DNA from: JACOTK01 sp963743945
GTDB taxonomy: Bacteria; Actinomycetota; Acidimicrobiia; Acidimicrobiales; CADCSY01
Direction of reading: 5' to 3'
DNA length: 64,000 nt
Assembly (NCBI GenBank): GCA_963743945.1
Contig: CAVURO010000010.1
Coordinates: forward strand, 310,001 to 374,000
The position numbers and the translations under genes were made by a program. Positions 27,212 through 36,070 of this stretch are shown in pieces; the stretch's first letter is position 1, and each line of letters starts with the position of its first letter. The notes beneath the pieces are model-generated. The model ran no database searches, had not been told where the DNA came from, and worked only from the letters and a program-made list of their open reading frames with translations.

Positions 27212-29836
27212 ATGCCTGTGGACCCGTCGACAATGATCCGGCCGACCAACACGCGGAGGCGCCGGCGACTGGCCGGCATCGGTCTGATCGGCCTGATCGC
27301 CGGACTGTTGCCACTCATGCCTGCGGGGGCTGTTGCGAGCACGATCTCGCTCAGCACCTCTACCGTGGTCGCATCACCCGACTATGCAGGTGAGGTCATC
27401 TCCGACAGCTGGGATTACTCGAACGCCGAGGACTTCTCGACCATCGACAACCTATCGAGTGGTGGGACCACGAACATGTCCATCGATGGAGGCATCCTCT
27501 CCCTTGACACCAATGCGGGAGGATGGCTCACGCTGGCCGGAACCGGGCTCGTGGGCGCGGTTCCCCTGGATCGAGACCTTTCGCACTACCCCATCGACCC
27601 CTCCCGCTACAGCCGGATCTCCTTTCGCATGTACTCGAGCGTGGAAGGTCCCGGAGGCGTCTTCTGGTACAACTGCCCGAACATGTTCCCGGAGTGCCAG
27701 GGAGGGTTCCCATTTCTGACCAAGGCGGGCTGGCACACCTACGACTTCCCCATGTCTCCCGGCTTTGCCGGCGCTGCCCTACCATGGGCGGGCAACATCA
27801 CCGGCGTGCGATTGATTCCACTCGGTGATCGGTCGTCACACATCACCATGGATTGGGCCCGTCTCTACAAGCCCGAATCGTCGGTCACGCTGACGGTTGC
27901 CGCGAGCACCTCGAGCGCCCTCGACGTCTACTGGGACGCTGACCGGGACATGGCCAACAACACGGCAGGGAATCCCGGATGGGGGCTCGTGACATCGGTC
28001 GCGGCACCCGCAACTTCCAACGGTGTGAGCTTTCCCGTATCCGCCTACCCACAGGGGAGCTACTCCTTTTACACGACGCAGGCCGGCGCCACGTCCGACT
28101 ACAGCGCGGCGCTCAACGTCAACGGGGCGCCCCAGCCCGTCGTGCTCAATCCCGACCGCAAGGGCGGCGCCGACTACGCGACGACCGTCCGCGGCGACGC
28201 ATGGGACTTCGGCCAGGCAACCGACGTCGCGGGGCTTCAGAACGCCGTGGGCACCGCCAACGGCAACACCTTCGACGGCACCAACGTCGGCCCCTGGGCC
28301 CACGACTCTCAGGTTCGGTTGCCGGTCCCCACGCCGATCGATGGCTCACGATTCCACCGCCTGACGTTCCGGGCAGGCTATGACGGCCCATTCGGCCTCC
28401 AGGACGCTCCCGGCGGTGGGATGAACGCCCGGATCATCTGGGCGACTGCCGGTGCGCCCGGCGCGTGGCAGGACTCCGACGACTTCGTCGTCTTCCCGGG
28501 TTGGCATGAGTACACGGTCGAGCTGGCGACAAATCCCCCGACCGCGATCAACGAGCCGACCACACCGGTCAAGCTCGGTTGGGCCGGTCAACAGATCACC
28601 GACCTTCGTTGGGATCCGCACGAGGATCCTGGGGCTCGAGCCTTTTCCATCGACGACATCCGCGTCGCGGAGGACGACAAGGGAATCGGCAGCTACGCGA
28701 TCGAGTTCAAGGACAACAACTGGGAAGCCGGCACCAAAGCCGACATCTACATCGATTCCGATGCCGATGGCTTCAACGGCTCGAAGATCGCCGGAAACCT
28801 AACCGTGAGTCCGGGAGTGAACACGTACACCTGGTCGGGCATGAACGTCTCACCGGGCCGCTACTGGGTGTACGTCGTGATGAACGACGGGGCAGGCCAG
28901 GACGGCGCGTACTCCACCGGCCCGGTTCACATGTCCCCCACCGAGACCGATGCATACGGCGGCTTCCAGGGCGGTGGCACGGTGGCCTCGGGAGACCTCA
29001 ACGGCGATGGTCGCGATGAGTCGATCACCGGTGCGGGCCCAGGCGGCGGCCCTCATGTCCGGACGTTCGACGCTGCGGGCAACCCCGGCAGCAGCTTCTT
29101 CGCCTATGCCCCGGTCTTCACCGGCGGTGTTGATGTGGCTGCCGCCGACATCAACGGTGACGGAGTTGACGAGATCGTCACCGGCGCCGGCGCCGGTGGT
29201 GGGCCACATGTGCGGATCTTCACCGGCGGCGGCAACGATATGGGCAGCTTCTTTGCCTTCGACCCTCGATTCCGAGGCGGCGTGACCGTCGCAGGAGCCG
29301 ATGTCGACGGGGACGGAACGGACGAGATCATCGTCGGAGCCGGCCCGGGTGGTGGCCCGCACGTGCGGGTCTTGCGAGGAGATGGAACCGAGTTGAACGG
29401 CTACTTCCCCTTCCCCGAGGGATTCAGGGGAGGTGTCGACGTCGCCGGTGGTGATATCGACGGGGACGGCCGCGACGACATCATCGCCGGCGCGGGCCCG
29501 GGGGGAGGACCACACGTTCGGGCCTTCAACGTTGCAGGAGCGGACCTTCGCAGCTTCTATGCCTTCCCCGAGGTCTTCCTTGGGGGCAGCCATGTGGGCT
29601 CCGGCGATGTCGACGGGGACGGCCGCGACGACATCGTCGTGGGCGCCGGCCCGGGAGGAGGAGCCCAGGTCATGACCTATCTCGCCAATGGTGGTGCGGC
29701 CGGCGGATTCCCGTACGGACATTCGGGAGGCGTCTGGGTTGACGCCGGAGACGGGGACGGAGACGGACGTGCCGAAGTGGTCACGATGCCGGGGGCCGGA
29801 ACGATGCCGTACCTCTATCGCTACCGACCCTTCTGA
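27212..29836 (+). CDS. secreted FG-GAP/VCBS repeat protein
   Basis: 874 residues: signal peptide (about 18-43, ending MPAGAVAS), about 530 residues of beta-rich sequence with DSWDYSNAEDF and DAWDFGQATDV phrases that suggest two related carbohydrate-binding-like domains, then from about residue 580 five full and one partial ~47-residue repeats carrying DxNGDG/DxDGDG calcium loops and GAGPGGGPHVR. These form an integrin-alpha-like beta-propeller. It lies between two module-bearing wall enzymes but lacks the module itself. GAGGTGG precedes the ATG. Surface adhesion or scaffolding is inferred. Confidence 0.8.
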   Translation: MPVDPSTMIRPTNTRRRRRLAGIGLIGLIAGLLPLMPAGAVASTISLSTSTVVASPDYAGEVISDSWDYSNAEDFSTIDNLSSGGTTNMSIDGGILSLDTNAGGWLTLAGTGLVGAVPLDRDLSHYPIDPSRYSRISFRMYSSVEGPGGVFWYNCPNMFPECQGGFPFLTKAGWHTYDFPMSPGFAGAALPWAGNITGVRLIPLGDRSSHITMDWARLYKPESSVTLTVAASTSSALDVYWDADRDMANNTAGNPGWGLVTSVAAPATSNGVSFPVSAYPQGSYSFYTTQAGATSDYSAALNVNGAPQPVVLNPDRKGGADYATTVRGDAWDFGQATDVAGLQNAVGTANGNTFDGTNVGPWAHDSQVRLPVPTPIDGSRFHRLTFRAGYDGPFGLQDAPGGGMNARIIWATAGAPGAWQDSDDFVVFPGWHEYTVELATNPPTAINEPTTPVKLGWAGQQITDLRWDPHEDPGARAFSIDDIRVAEDDKGIGSYAIEFKDNNWEAGTKADIYIDSDADGFNGSKIAGNLTVSPGVNTYTWSGMNVSPGRYWVYVVMNDGAGQDGAYSTGPVHMSPTETDAYGGFQGGGTVASGDLNGDGRDESITGAGPGGGPHVRTFDAAGNPGSSFFAYAPVFTGGVDVAAADINGDGVDEIVTGAGAGGGPHVRIFTGGGNDMGSFFAFDPRFRGGVTVAGADVDGDGTDEIIVGAGPGGGPHVRVLRGDGTELNGYFPFPEGFRGGVDVAGGDIDGDGRDDIIAGAGPGGGPHVRAFNVAGADLRSFYAFPEVFLGGSHVGSGDVDGDGRDDIVVGAGPGGGAQVMTYLANGGAAGGFPYGHSGGVWVDAGDGDGDGRAEVVTMPGAGTMPYLYRYRPF

Positions 29837-29873
29837 TCGTCGACCGAACCAAGCGAGCAGGAAGCATGCATGG

Positions 29874-29908
29874 GATGAAGGGGGTCACCGGAAGGGATCC
29901 CCTTCATC
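29874..29908 (+). terminator. stem-loop after the FG-GAP gene
   Basis: Perfect 10-bp arms GATGAAGGGG and CCCCTTCATC (29874-29883 / 29899-29908) with a 15-base loop lie 38 bases after the FG-GAP stop. There is no long T-run, but the position fits termination before the amidase gene. Confidence 0.55.
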
Positions 29909-29975
29909 TATGCTCGGAAAGAGGAATGCCCGGCACGAACGAGGTTTGTCTCCTGCAACGAACGGTGGCCCTGGC

Positions 29976-32009
29976 GTGAATCGAAAGCTTCGCAGGATGC
30001 AGACGGTGACCGGTTGGGTCATCGTGGCCGGACTCGCCGGACTCATGGGACTTGCCGGCCTGACGATCCATCCTGCGACCGCGGACGCCGAATCATCCGA
30101 GACTACCACGGTCGAGACGATCCCGGTCTCGGGATCAGGCGCTGTTCAGGCCCAGTCGACGGCACAGGGCCCACTCATCGCGTCGGGGACCGGAATGGAA
30201 TCGTTCCGCTTGATCGGCGCAACCTGGTCCGGAGGGGGCGCCACGCAGATGCGGACCCACAGCAGCCAGGGCTGGAGCGCGTGGACCACCATCGAGATCG
30301 ACAACGACGACGCTCCCGACCCGAACGGCCCCGAGGGTCGTGCGACTCGGCCGTCGAGCAAGCCAACCTGGGTGGGCGTCGCCGACGGCTACGAGCTCCA
30401 TTTCCCCGACTCGGCATCGCAGGCAGAGGTCTTCCTGGTTCGCGACAACGGCGAACAACGGGTGCAGGCAGCGGCCGCTCCGAACCAGCCGGCCGTTCAA
30501 CCTCGATCGGCATGGGGCGCCCGTCAGCCGAAGACGTCGTTGATCAACGCGCCCAAGGTTCAAATGGGCTTCGTGCATCACACGGTCAATGCCAACGACT
30601 ACGCCGCCGCCGACGTGCCGGCGATGCTGCGCTCGATCCAGGCGTACCACATGGACAGCAACGGCTGGGACGACATCGGTTACAACTTCCTGGTCGACCG
30701 ATTCGGAACCGCTTGGGAGGGTCGCGCCGGGAGTCTCGACGCACCGGTCGTCGGCGCCCACACGGAGGGGTTCAACACCGGGTCGGTGGGGGTGGCGATA
30801 CTCGGTGATTTCCGGACAGCCGGCCCCACACAGGCCTCGGTGGCTGCGGCAAGTCGGGTGCTCGGCTGGAAGTTGGGAATCTCCGGCGTCGACCCCAACG
30901 GAACAGCGACCATGACCTCGGGGGGCAACGACAAGTTCGCCCAAGGCGAGGTCGTGGTGTTCCCGGCGATCGCAGGCCACCGGGACGGCAAGTCGACCAC
31001 CTGTCCCGGACAGCTGCTCTACGATCAACTGCCGGGGATTCGCAACGCCTCGGCCCTCACCGCTGCCGCAGTCACCACGCCCGTCGGCTCGCTCGATCTC
31101 GTGTCCATGGCTCCCGGTGGCGCCCGCGTGGCGGGATGGACCATTGACCCCGATACCGCCGATCCCATCAGCGTCCATGTCTACGTCGACGGATCCCACG
31201 CAGCGAGCATCACCGCAGGCGTGAGCCGTCCCGACATCGGTGGCACCTATGGGGGCTACGGATCCGACCACGGTTTCGACTTCTCCGTCGGTGTCGGAGT
31301 CGGCAACCATACCGTTTGCGCGTACGGCATCAATGTTGGGCCAGGGAGCAACAACCTGCTGGGCTGTCGAGGCGTGACGATCACCGATCTCCCGATGAGC
31401 TCGCTGGATCTCGTCACCATGGCGCCCGGAGGCATCCGGGTGGCCGGTTGGACGCTCGACCCGAACTCCGCACAACCCGCCGCCGTGCACATCTATGTCG
31501 ACGGCTCGTTCGCGACGAGCCTCACCGCCGAAGCCTCCCGACCGGACGTGGCCGCCATCCTGCCGAGCTACGGACCATCGCACGGGTTCGACACGATCGT
31601 CGGGGTCGGTCCCGGTTACCACCAGGTGTGCACCTACGCCATCAACATCGGGCCCGGGACGAACACGCTCATCGGATGTCGCACCATACCCACCTCGGAC
31701 AATGCCATCGGCTCGCTGGATCTCGTCACCACGGCGCCCGGAGGCGTCCGGGTGGCCGGTTGGACGCTCGACCCGAACTCCGCACAACCCGTTGCCGTGC
31801 ACATCTATGTCGACGGCACGTTCGCGACGAGCCTCACCGCCGAAGCCTCCCGACCGGACGTGGCCGGCATCCTGCCGAGCTACGGACCCTCGCACGGGTT
31901 CGACACGATCGTCGGCACGGGCCCCGGGAGCCACCAGATCTGCGTCTACACGATCAATGTCGGCCCCGGGACCAACGCCCTCATCGGTTGTCGCAAGAAC
32001 CAGTCCTGA
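29976..32009 (+). CDS. secreted PGRP-type N-acetylmuramoyl-L-alanine amidase with three GWAxDPxT modules
   Basis: 677 residues from a GTG: signal peptide (RKLRRMQT then hydrophobic to HPATADAE), a Ser/Gly linker region, and a PGRP/amidase-2 domain (about 170-355) with PRSAWGA, GFVHHTVNAN (zinc His), YNFLVDRFG and AGHRDGKSTTCPG (His, Lys and Cys of the zinc site). Modules follow at 369-472, 473-576 and 577-677. It would cleave the amide between MurNAc and the stem peptide. An in-frame ATG at 29910 abuts the upstream hairpin and would give an unusually long n-region, so the GTG is preferred. Modules 2 and 3 are nearly identical at DNA level. Confidence 0.88.
   Translation: MNRKLRRMQTVTGWVIVAGLAGLMGLAGLTIHPATADAESSETTTVETIPVSGSGAVQAQSTAQGPLIASGTGMESFRLIGATWSGGGATQMRTHSSQGWSAWTTIEIDNDDAPDPNGPEGRATRPSSKPTWVGVADGYELHFPDSASQAEVFLVRDNGEQRVQAAAAPNQPAVQPRSAWGARQPKTSLINAPKVQMGFVHHTVNANDYAAADVPAMLRSIQAYHMDSNGWDDIGYNFLVDRFGTAWEGRAGSLDAPVVGAHTEGFNTGSVGVAILGDFRTAGPTQASVAAASRVLGWKLGISGVDPNGTATMTSGGNDKFAQGEVVVFPAIAGHRDGKSTTCPGQLLYDQLPGIRNASALTAAAVTTPVGSLDLVSMAPGGARVAGWTIDPDTADPISVHVYVDGSHAASITAGVSRPDIGGTYGGYGSDHGFDFSVGVGVGNHTVCAYGINVGPGSNNLLGCRGVTITDLPMSSLDLVTMAPGGIRVAGWTLDPNSAQPAAVHIYVDGSFATSLTAEASRPDVAAILPSYGPSHGFDTIVGVGPGYHQVCTYAINIGPGTNTLIGCRTIPTSDNAIGSLDLVTTAPGGVRVAGWTLDPNSAQPVAVHIYVDGTFATSLTAEASRPDVAGILPSYGPSHGFDTIVGTGPGSHQICVYTINVGPGTNALIGCRKNQS
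31080..32009 (+). repeat. three tandem GWTxDP modules (amidase), two recently duplicated
   Basis: Modules begin at 31080, 31392 and 31704. The stretch 31399-31610 matches 31711-31922 with few differences (offset 312 bases), so the third module looks like a recent copy of the second. Confidence 0.85.
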
Positions 32010-32100
32010 AACAAGCGAGAGCCCGGCAGCAGTTCCTCGACGCCATCTGGAGGATCACCGGCGCCCGTGGCTGGGTGGCCGAGTCCATAGGCTCGGCGCC

Positions 32101-32562
32101 ATGTCCTCCAAGCCGTACACGCCCTTGCAGGAACGCCTGCTGTCGGGGGTGCTGAAGGCCATGTCACCGGTGAACACTGCTGTCTATCGCATGAGCAGCG
32201 GCAAGGTCGGTGGACGTTTCTCCCGTCGTGCGCCCATCTGCCTGCTCACCACGACGGGGCGCAGGTCCGGTCAGGCGCGTACGGTTCCGCTGCTCTATTT
32301 GGCAGAGGGCGATGACGTGGTTGTGGTCGCATCCAAGGGCGGGACGGCCCATCATCCGGCCTGGTACCTCAACCTGGTCGACAACCCCCAGGTCACCGTC
32401 CAGATCGGAGGGACCACGACCCGGATGGTCGCCCGCACAGCGACACCCGAGGAAAAGGGGCCCCTCTGGCAGCGCCTCGTGGCCATGTACAGGACCTACG
32501 ACAGCTACCAGGCTCGCACCGAACGCGACATCCCGGTCGTGATCTGCACGCCGGCATCCTGA
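32101..32562 (+). CDS. nitroreductase-family deazaflavin-dependent oxidoreductase
   Basis: 153 residues of the split-barrel family that includes mycobacterial Ddn. LLTTTGRRSGQARTVPLLYL and ASKGGTAHHPAWYLNLVDNP are the family signatures that contact the F420 cofactor. Members reduce quinones or nitro compounds with F420H2. The ATG at 32101 gives the family length; longer in-frame starts lie within the preceding gene. It is convergent with the acyl-CoA dehydrogenase gene, 25 bases away. The substrate is unknown. Confidence 0.85.
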   Translation: MSSKPYTPLQERLLSGVLKAMSPVNTAVYRMSSGKVGGRFSRRAPICLLTTTGRRSGQARTVPLLYLAEGDDVVVVASKGGTAHHPAWYLNLVDNPQVTVQIGGTTTRMVARTATPEEKGPLWQRLVAMYRTYDSYQARTERDIPVVICTPAS

Positions 32563-32587
32563 AGGGTGACTCGTCCCGCCCCCGCGC

Positions 32588-33691
32588 TCAGCGCGGCAGG
32601 CCGAGCACCCGTTCACCGATGACGTTGTGCAGGATGGCGTCGGTGCCTCCCTGGATCGTGTAGGCGGGGGCGTAACAGGCGCCTCGTGACGCACGGTTCC
32701 ACAACATCGCCTCGGCGCCCCAGATGCGCACGCACAGTTCGGCCACGCGTTGCTCGAAGAGCGTGCAAGCGGTCTTGGTGGCTGCCGAGAACCCGCGAGG
32801 CGCCTGGCCCATGACCTCACGCAGCACGAGCAGTCGCCCGATGCGATAGAAGCCCTCCGCCGCTCCGACGGCCTGGCGAATCAACGGATCGCTCAGATCG
32901 GCACGGCCCAGGCTGTCGCGGTAGAGCGCACGGTTCGAGAGCAGGCGATCGATACCGCCTCGTTCATGCTCGAGCTGGCTCATGGTCTGCTTCCAGCTGC
33001 CGTTCAGCTCACCGACGAGATTGCCGACCGGCACCCGAACGTCCTCGAAGATGACCTCGCAGAAGTGCGAGATGCCCGTCATGTCCATGATGGGCCTGAC
33101 GGTGACACCGGGGCTCTTCATGTCGACGATCATCTCGGACAGCCCCTCATGGGCACGAGCGTCGGGGTCGGTGCGACAGATCAGATAGCACCAGTCGGCC
33201 AGGGCCGCGAACGAGGTCCACACCTTTGCCCCGTTGACCACGAACTCGTCGCCCTCGCGCACCGCACGGGTCCGGAGGGACGCGAGATCGGAGCCCGAGT
33301 CCGGCTCGCTCATGCCGATGCACCACGCTGCCGTGCCGGCAAGCATGTCGGGAAGGAAGCGCCTGCGCTGCTCCTCGGTGCCGAACGCCAGCAGCGACGG
33401 GCCCATCTGACGATCACAGAACCAGGTTGCGGCGATGGGGGCGCCGTTGGCGATCATCGCCTCGAAGACCACGAAGCGCTCCAGCGCACTGCGACCCCCT
33501 CCGCCGTACTCGGTGGGCCACGTCATGCCCCACCAGCCCCGCCTGCCCAACTCGGCGGAGAAGGCTCGATCATGACCGTTGATCCACGAGTCCTCGAGGA
33601 TCTCACGGCCCGCTGCGCCCTTCAGCGCAACATCCTCCGCTTCAAGGCGAACGGCTTCGATATCGGATGGCCAGGCAAATTCCATGCCCAT
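32588..33691 (-). CDS. acyl-CoA dehydrogenase
   Basis: About 367 residues, FAD-dependent. MSEPDSGSDLASLRTRA and VNGAKVWTSFA form the flavin/substrate region, and YTIQGGTDAILHNVIGERVLGLPR is the conserved C-terminus. It is closer to the FadE-type enzymes used for branched or sterol side-chain acyl-CoAs than to short-chain enzymes, but substrate cannot be set from sequence. GTG, ATG and ATG codons at 33694, 33691 and 33685 are all in frame; the middle one is chosen. The hydrolase and enoyl-CoA hydratase upstream on the same strand fit a small acyl-degradation group. Confidence 0.85.
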   Translation of the reverse strand: MGMEFAWPSDIEAVRLEAEDVALKGAAGREILEDSWINGHDRAFSAELGRRGWWGMTWPTEYGGGGRSALERFVVFEAMIANGAPIAATWFCDRQMGPSLLAFGTEEQRRRFLPDMLAGTAAWCIGMSEPDSGSDLASLRTRAVREGDEFVVNGAKVWTSFAALADWCYLICRTDPDARAHEGLSEMIVDMKSPGVTVRPIMDMTGISHFCEVIFEDVRVPVGNLVGELNGSWKQTMSQLEHERGGIDRLLSNRALYRDSLGRADLSDPLIRQAVGAAEGFYRIGRLLVLREVMGQAPRGFSAATKTACTLFEQRVAELCVRIWGAEAMLWNRASRGACYAPAYTIQGGTDAILHNVIGERVLGLPR

Positions 33692-33754
33692 CACCCTACG
33701 ACCCGCCGCCCCACGGTCTTGTCCGGCATGACTCGCCCGGGCGGGGTGAGCGGC

Positions 33755-34441
33755 TCAGAACTTCGGGACGGCCTCGAGAAACTCGAGTGCGGCGTCGATG
33801 AACCCGAAGTTCTTCGGGGTGCCGAAGTGATCGACGCCCTTGAGGACGATGTGGGTGGCGTTCGGCAACGCCGCGACCAGGGGATCGGCCGGACCGGCGA
33901 AGTCCTGGTCACCCATGACCACGAGTACGGGACAGGTGACCCTCGCAAGCAACTCGGGTGTGAGCGCGGGACGCCGTGCTCTCATGCAGGCTGTCAAGGC
34001 TGCCGCGTCGTTCTCGGGGAGCGCCGCCGCGCGGGCGAAGAAGTTGCCGATCGGGTGATCGGTGGCGACCTCGCCCGACACCAGCTGAGCCAGGGGTTCG
34101 GTGTCCATCTCGGTCATCACCGCCGTCCCGATCCCAGCGACGACGATGCGCGCGAAGCGTTCCGGCTCGCGACAGGCGAAGCCGAGCAGGACATGGGCCC
34201 CGAGGGAGAAACCGATCGCGTCGACCTGCTCGTCGGTGGGCAGTGACGCTCCCAGGTCACCCTCGAGGTCGGCGTAGGCAGCAGGATCGTGCGGCTTGTC
34301 CGCCGCACCGTGGCCGAGCAGGTCGATACCGATCACCTGGCGCCCCGCCTCGCTGAGCAGGTCCGCCCAGCCGACCTCACGCCACTCGCGCTCGAACGAC
34401 GAACAGTAACCGTGAACCAGGACGACCGGCTCCGTTCGCAC
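33755..34441 (-). CDS. alpha/beta-fold hydrolase
   Basis: 228 residues. VVLVHGYCSS is the oxyanion region, AIGFSLGAHVL contains the nucleophile Ser (GFSLG), VVMGDQDFAGP supplies the Asp and KGVDHFG the His. An esterase or carbon-carbon hydrolase activity is likely, with unknown substrate. GTG start, 6 bases after the enoyl-CoA hydratase stop, so the two are one transcript. Confidence 0.82.
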   Translation of the reverse strand: MRTEPVVLVHGYCSSFEREWREVGWADLLSEAGRQVIGIDLLGHGAADKPHDPAAYADLEGDLGASLPTDEQVDAIGFSLGAHVLLGFACREPERFARIVVAGIGTAVMTEMDTEPLAQLVSGEVATDHPIGNFFARAAALPENDAAALTACMRARRPALTPELLARVTCPVLVVMGDQDFAGPADPLVAALPNATHIVLKGVDHFGTPKNFGFIDAALEFLEAVPKF

Positions 34442-34447
34442 CGTCCG

Positions 34448-35227
34448 TCAGTCCTTCCCGGCGAGATGGCCGGTCCAGTTCGGCTTGCGCTTCTCCGCAA
34501 AGGCCATCGGGCCCTCCATGGCGTCGGGCGACGAGAACACCTTCACCACTGCTTCTCCGGAGATGCCCCAGCCCTCGGACTCGGGGACCTGCATCGATGC
34601 CTTCATCACATGCTTCGACGCGGCAACGGCGAGGGGCGCCGCCTCGCAGATGCGCTCGGCGAGCGCAAGCGCGGTGGGCAGGACCTCGGGACCGGGGACC
34701 ACGCGGTTGACGAGCCCGAGCGACAAGGCCTCCTGCGCGTCGATCGCATCACCCGTCATGCCCAGCTCGAGAGCCCGGGCAAGACCGATGCGCTTGGGCA
34801 GGCGTATGAGTCCGCCTGCGCCGGCGATCAGGCCACGCTTGACCTCGGGAATGCCGAAGGTCGCATGGTCAGCCACCACTGCGAGGTCACACGACAACAT
34901 GATCTCGAGGCCACCAGCGAGTGCATGACCGTTGACCGCAGCGATCAAGGGCTTGGCGAAGTCACGATTCGAGATTCCGGCGAATCCACCGTTGACGCCC
35001 ATGACATTGCCACCGCCACCGGCGAAGGCCTTGAGATCCATGCCCGCCGAGAAAGCCTTGTCGCCCGCTCCCGTGAGGACGACCGCCCATACGTCGTCGT
35101 CAGCCTCGATCGCGTCGAAGGCTTCCGCCAAACCCTGGGACGTCTCGAAATCGATGGCGTTGCGGGCTTCCGGACGATTGATCGTCACGACCTCGACTCT
35201 GCCCACGCGCTCGCGCAACACGTTCAT
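34448..35227 (-). CDS. enoyl-CoA hydratase/isomerase family protein
   Basis: 259 residues, crotonase fold. FSAGMDLKAFAGG and AVNGHALAGGLEIMLSCDLAV form the oxyanion hole and CoA site; IPEVKRGLIAGAGGLIRLP is also conserved. The first catalytic Glu position appears occupied by Gly-rich sequence, so hydratase versus isomerase activity is uncertain. The ATG at 35227 follows GGAGGGAGAGCGG, an excellent ribosome site. It is divergent from the DtxR-type regulator, with about 87 bases between the starts. Confidence 0.85.
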   Translation of the reverse strand: MNVLRERVGRVEVVTINRPEARNAIDFETSQGLAEAFDAIEADDDVWAVVLTGAGDKAFSAGMDLKAFAGGGGNVMGVNGGFAGISNRDFAKPLIAAVNGHALAGGLEIMLSCDLAVVADHATFGIPEVKRGLIAGAGGLIRLPKRIGLARALELGMTGDAIDAQEALSLGLVNRVVPGPEVLPTALALAERICEAAPLAVAASKHVMKASMQVPESEGWGISGEAVVKVFSSPDAMEGPMAFAEKRKPNWTGHLAGKD

Positions 35228-35302
35228 GAACCGCTCTCCCTCCCCTTGTGGAACCCTGATTCTGGAACACGGGAACGGGAACGTCGAACTCGAACCCACG
35301 GG

Positions 35303-35308
35303 TATGAT
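35303..35308 (+). promoter_or_regulatory. -10 element of the DtxR-type gene, leaderless start
   Basis: TATGAT lies 6 bases before ATG 35315, placing the transcript start at the start codon. The -35 region is not clear. GGAG between them could also act as a weak ribosome site if transcription started further upstream. Confidence 0.55.
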
Positions 35309-35314
35309 GGAGCC

Positions 35315-35983
35315 ATGCCCGAGTACCACCCCGCCTTCGAGGAATACTGCGAGGCGATCTTCGAGCTTCATGAGGATGACCTTGATGTCATCCAGGCCCG
35401 CATCGCCGAACGTCTCGACATCTCACGACCCGCCGTGTCCGAGATGATCAAGCGCATGGCGGCCGAAGGCCTGGTGGTCATCGACGGCGGCATCCGCCTG
35501 ACCGACACCGGGATGACGCTGGCCGAGCAGGTTGTGCGCAGGCACCGCCTCGCCGAACGCTTCCTGACGGACATCCTCGGCCTGAGCTGGGCGGATGCCC
35601 ACCAGGAGGCCGGCAAATGGGAGCATGTGGTCAGCGACAAGGTGGAGGCGGCGATCGACCGGTTGCTCGGTGGCCCCACCACCTGTCCCCATGGCAACCC
35701 GATTCCGGGCTCGGCCTACGTCCAGCCGGATGTCGTCCCGCTCGCCAGCCTGGCGCTCCGCGGTGACTTCACCATCACCCGGGTCACCGAGGAGCTCGAG
35801 TTCACGCCGGGGCTCCTGCAGTTCCTCGAGGACAACGAGGTCCAACCCGGAAGGCAGGGCAACGTCACCGCGCTCTCCCCCGACGGCACGGTGACCGTGC
35901 GCATCGACACCCGGACCGTCGGACTCAGCAGTTTCGCCGCCGAACGCATCCTCGTTGCGGCCGGCACCCTCGCCTCGCTCTGA
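35315..35983 (+). CDS. DtxR/MntR-family metal-dependent transcriptional regulator
   Basis: 222 residues: an N-terminal winged helix (EEYCEAIFELHEDDLDVIQARIAERLDIS...SEMIKRMAAEGLV), a dimerisation/metal domain with VVRRHRLAERFLTDIL and EAGKWEHVVSDKVE (His/Glu ligands), a CPHGNPIPG loop with a Cys, and a C-terminal SH3-like FeoA domain. The Cys/His pattern favours iron rather than manganese sensing, by analogy with IdeR/DtxR. No canonical IdeR box is visible next to it. Transcription looks leaderless. Confidence 0.85.
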   Translation: MPEYHPAFEEYCEAIFELHEDDLDVIQARIAERLDISRPAVSEMIKRMAAEGLVVIDGGIRLTDTGMTLAEQVVRRHRLAERFLTDILGLSWADAHQEAGKWEHVVSDKVEAAIDRLLGGPTTCPHGNPIPGSAYVQPDVVPLASLALRGDFTITRVTEELEFTPGLLQFLEDNEVQPGRQGNVTALSPDGTVTVRIDTRTVGLSSFAAERILVAAGTLASL

Positions 35984-36030
35984 GTCACGGCTCCGAGAAC
36001 GGCCGCACGCAGCGCATCTCGGCGGCCCGT

Positions 36031-36070
36031 GTCGGACCTGACGCCGGGCGACCGGAGTCGGACCTGACGC
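36031..36070. repeat. 14-bp direct repeat GTCGGACCTGACGC, two copies
   Basis: Copies at 36031-36044 and 36057-36070, 26 bases apart, lie in the short space between two convergent genes and end at the helicase stop codon. No known role. Confidence 0.4.
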
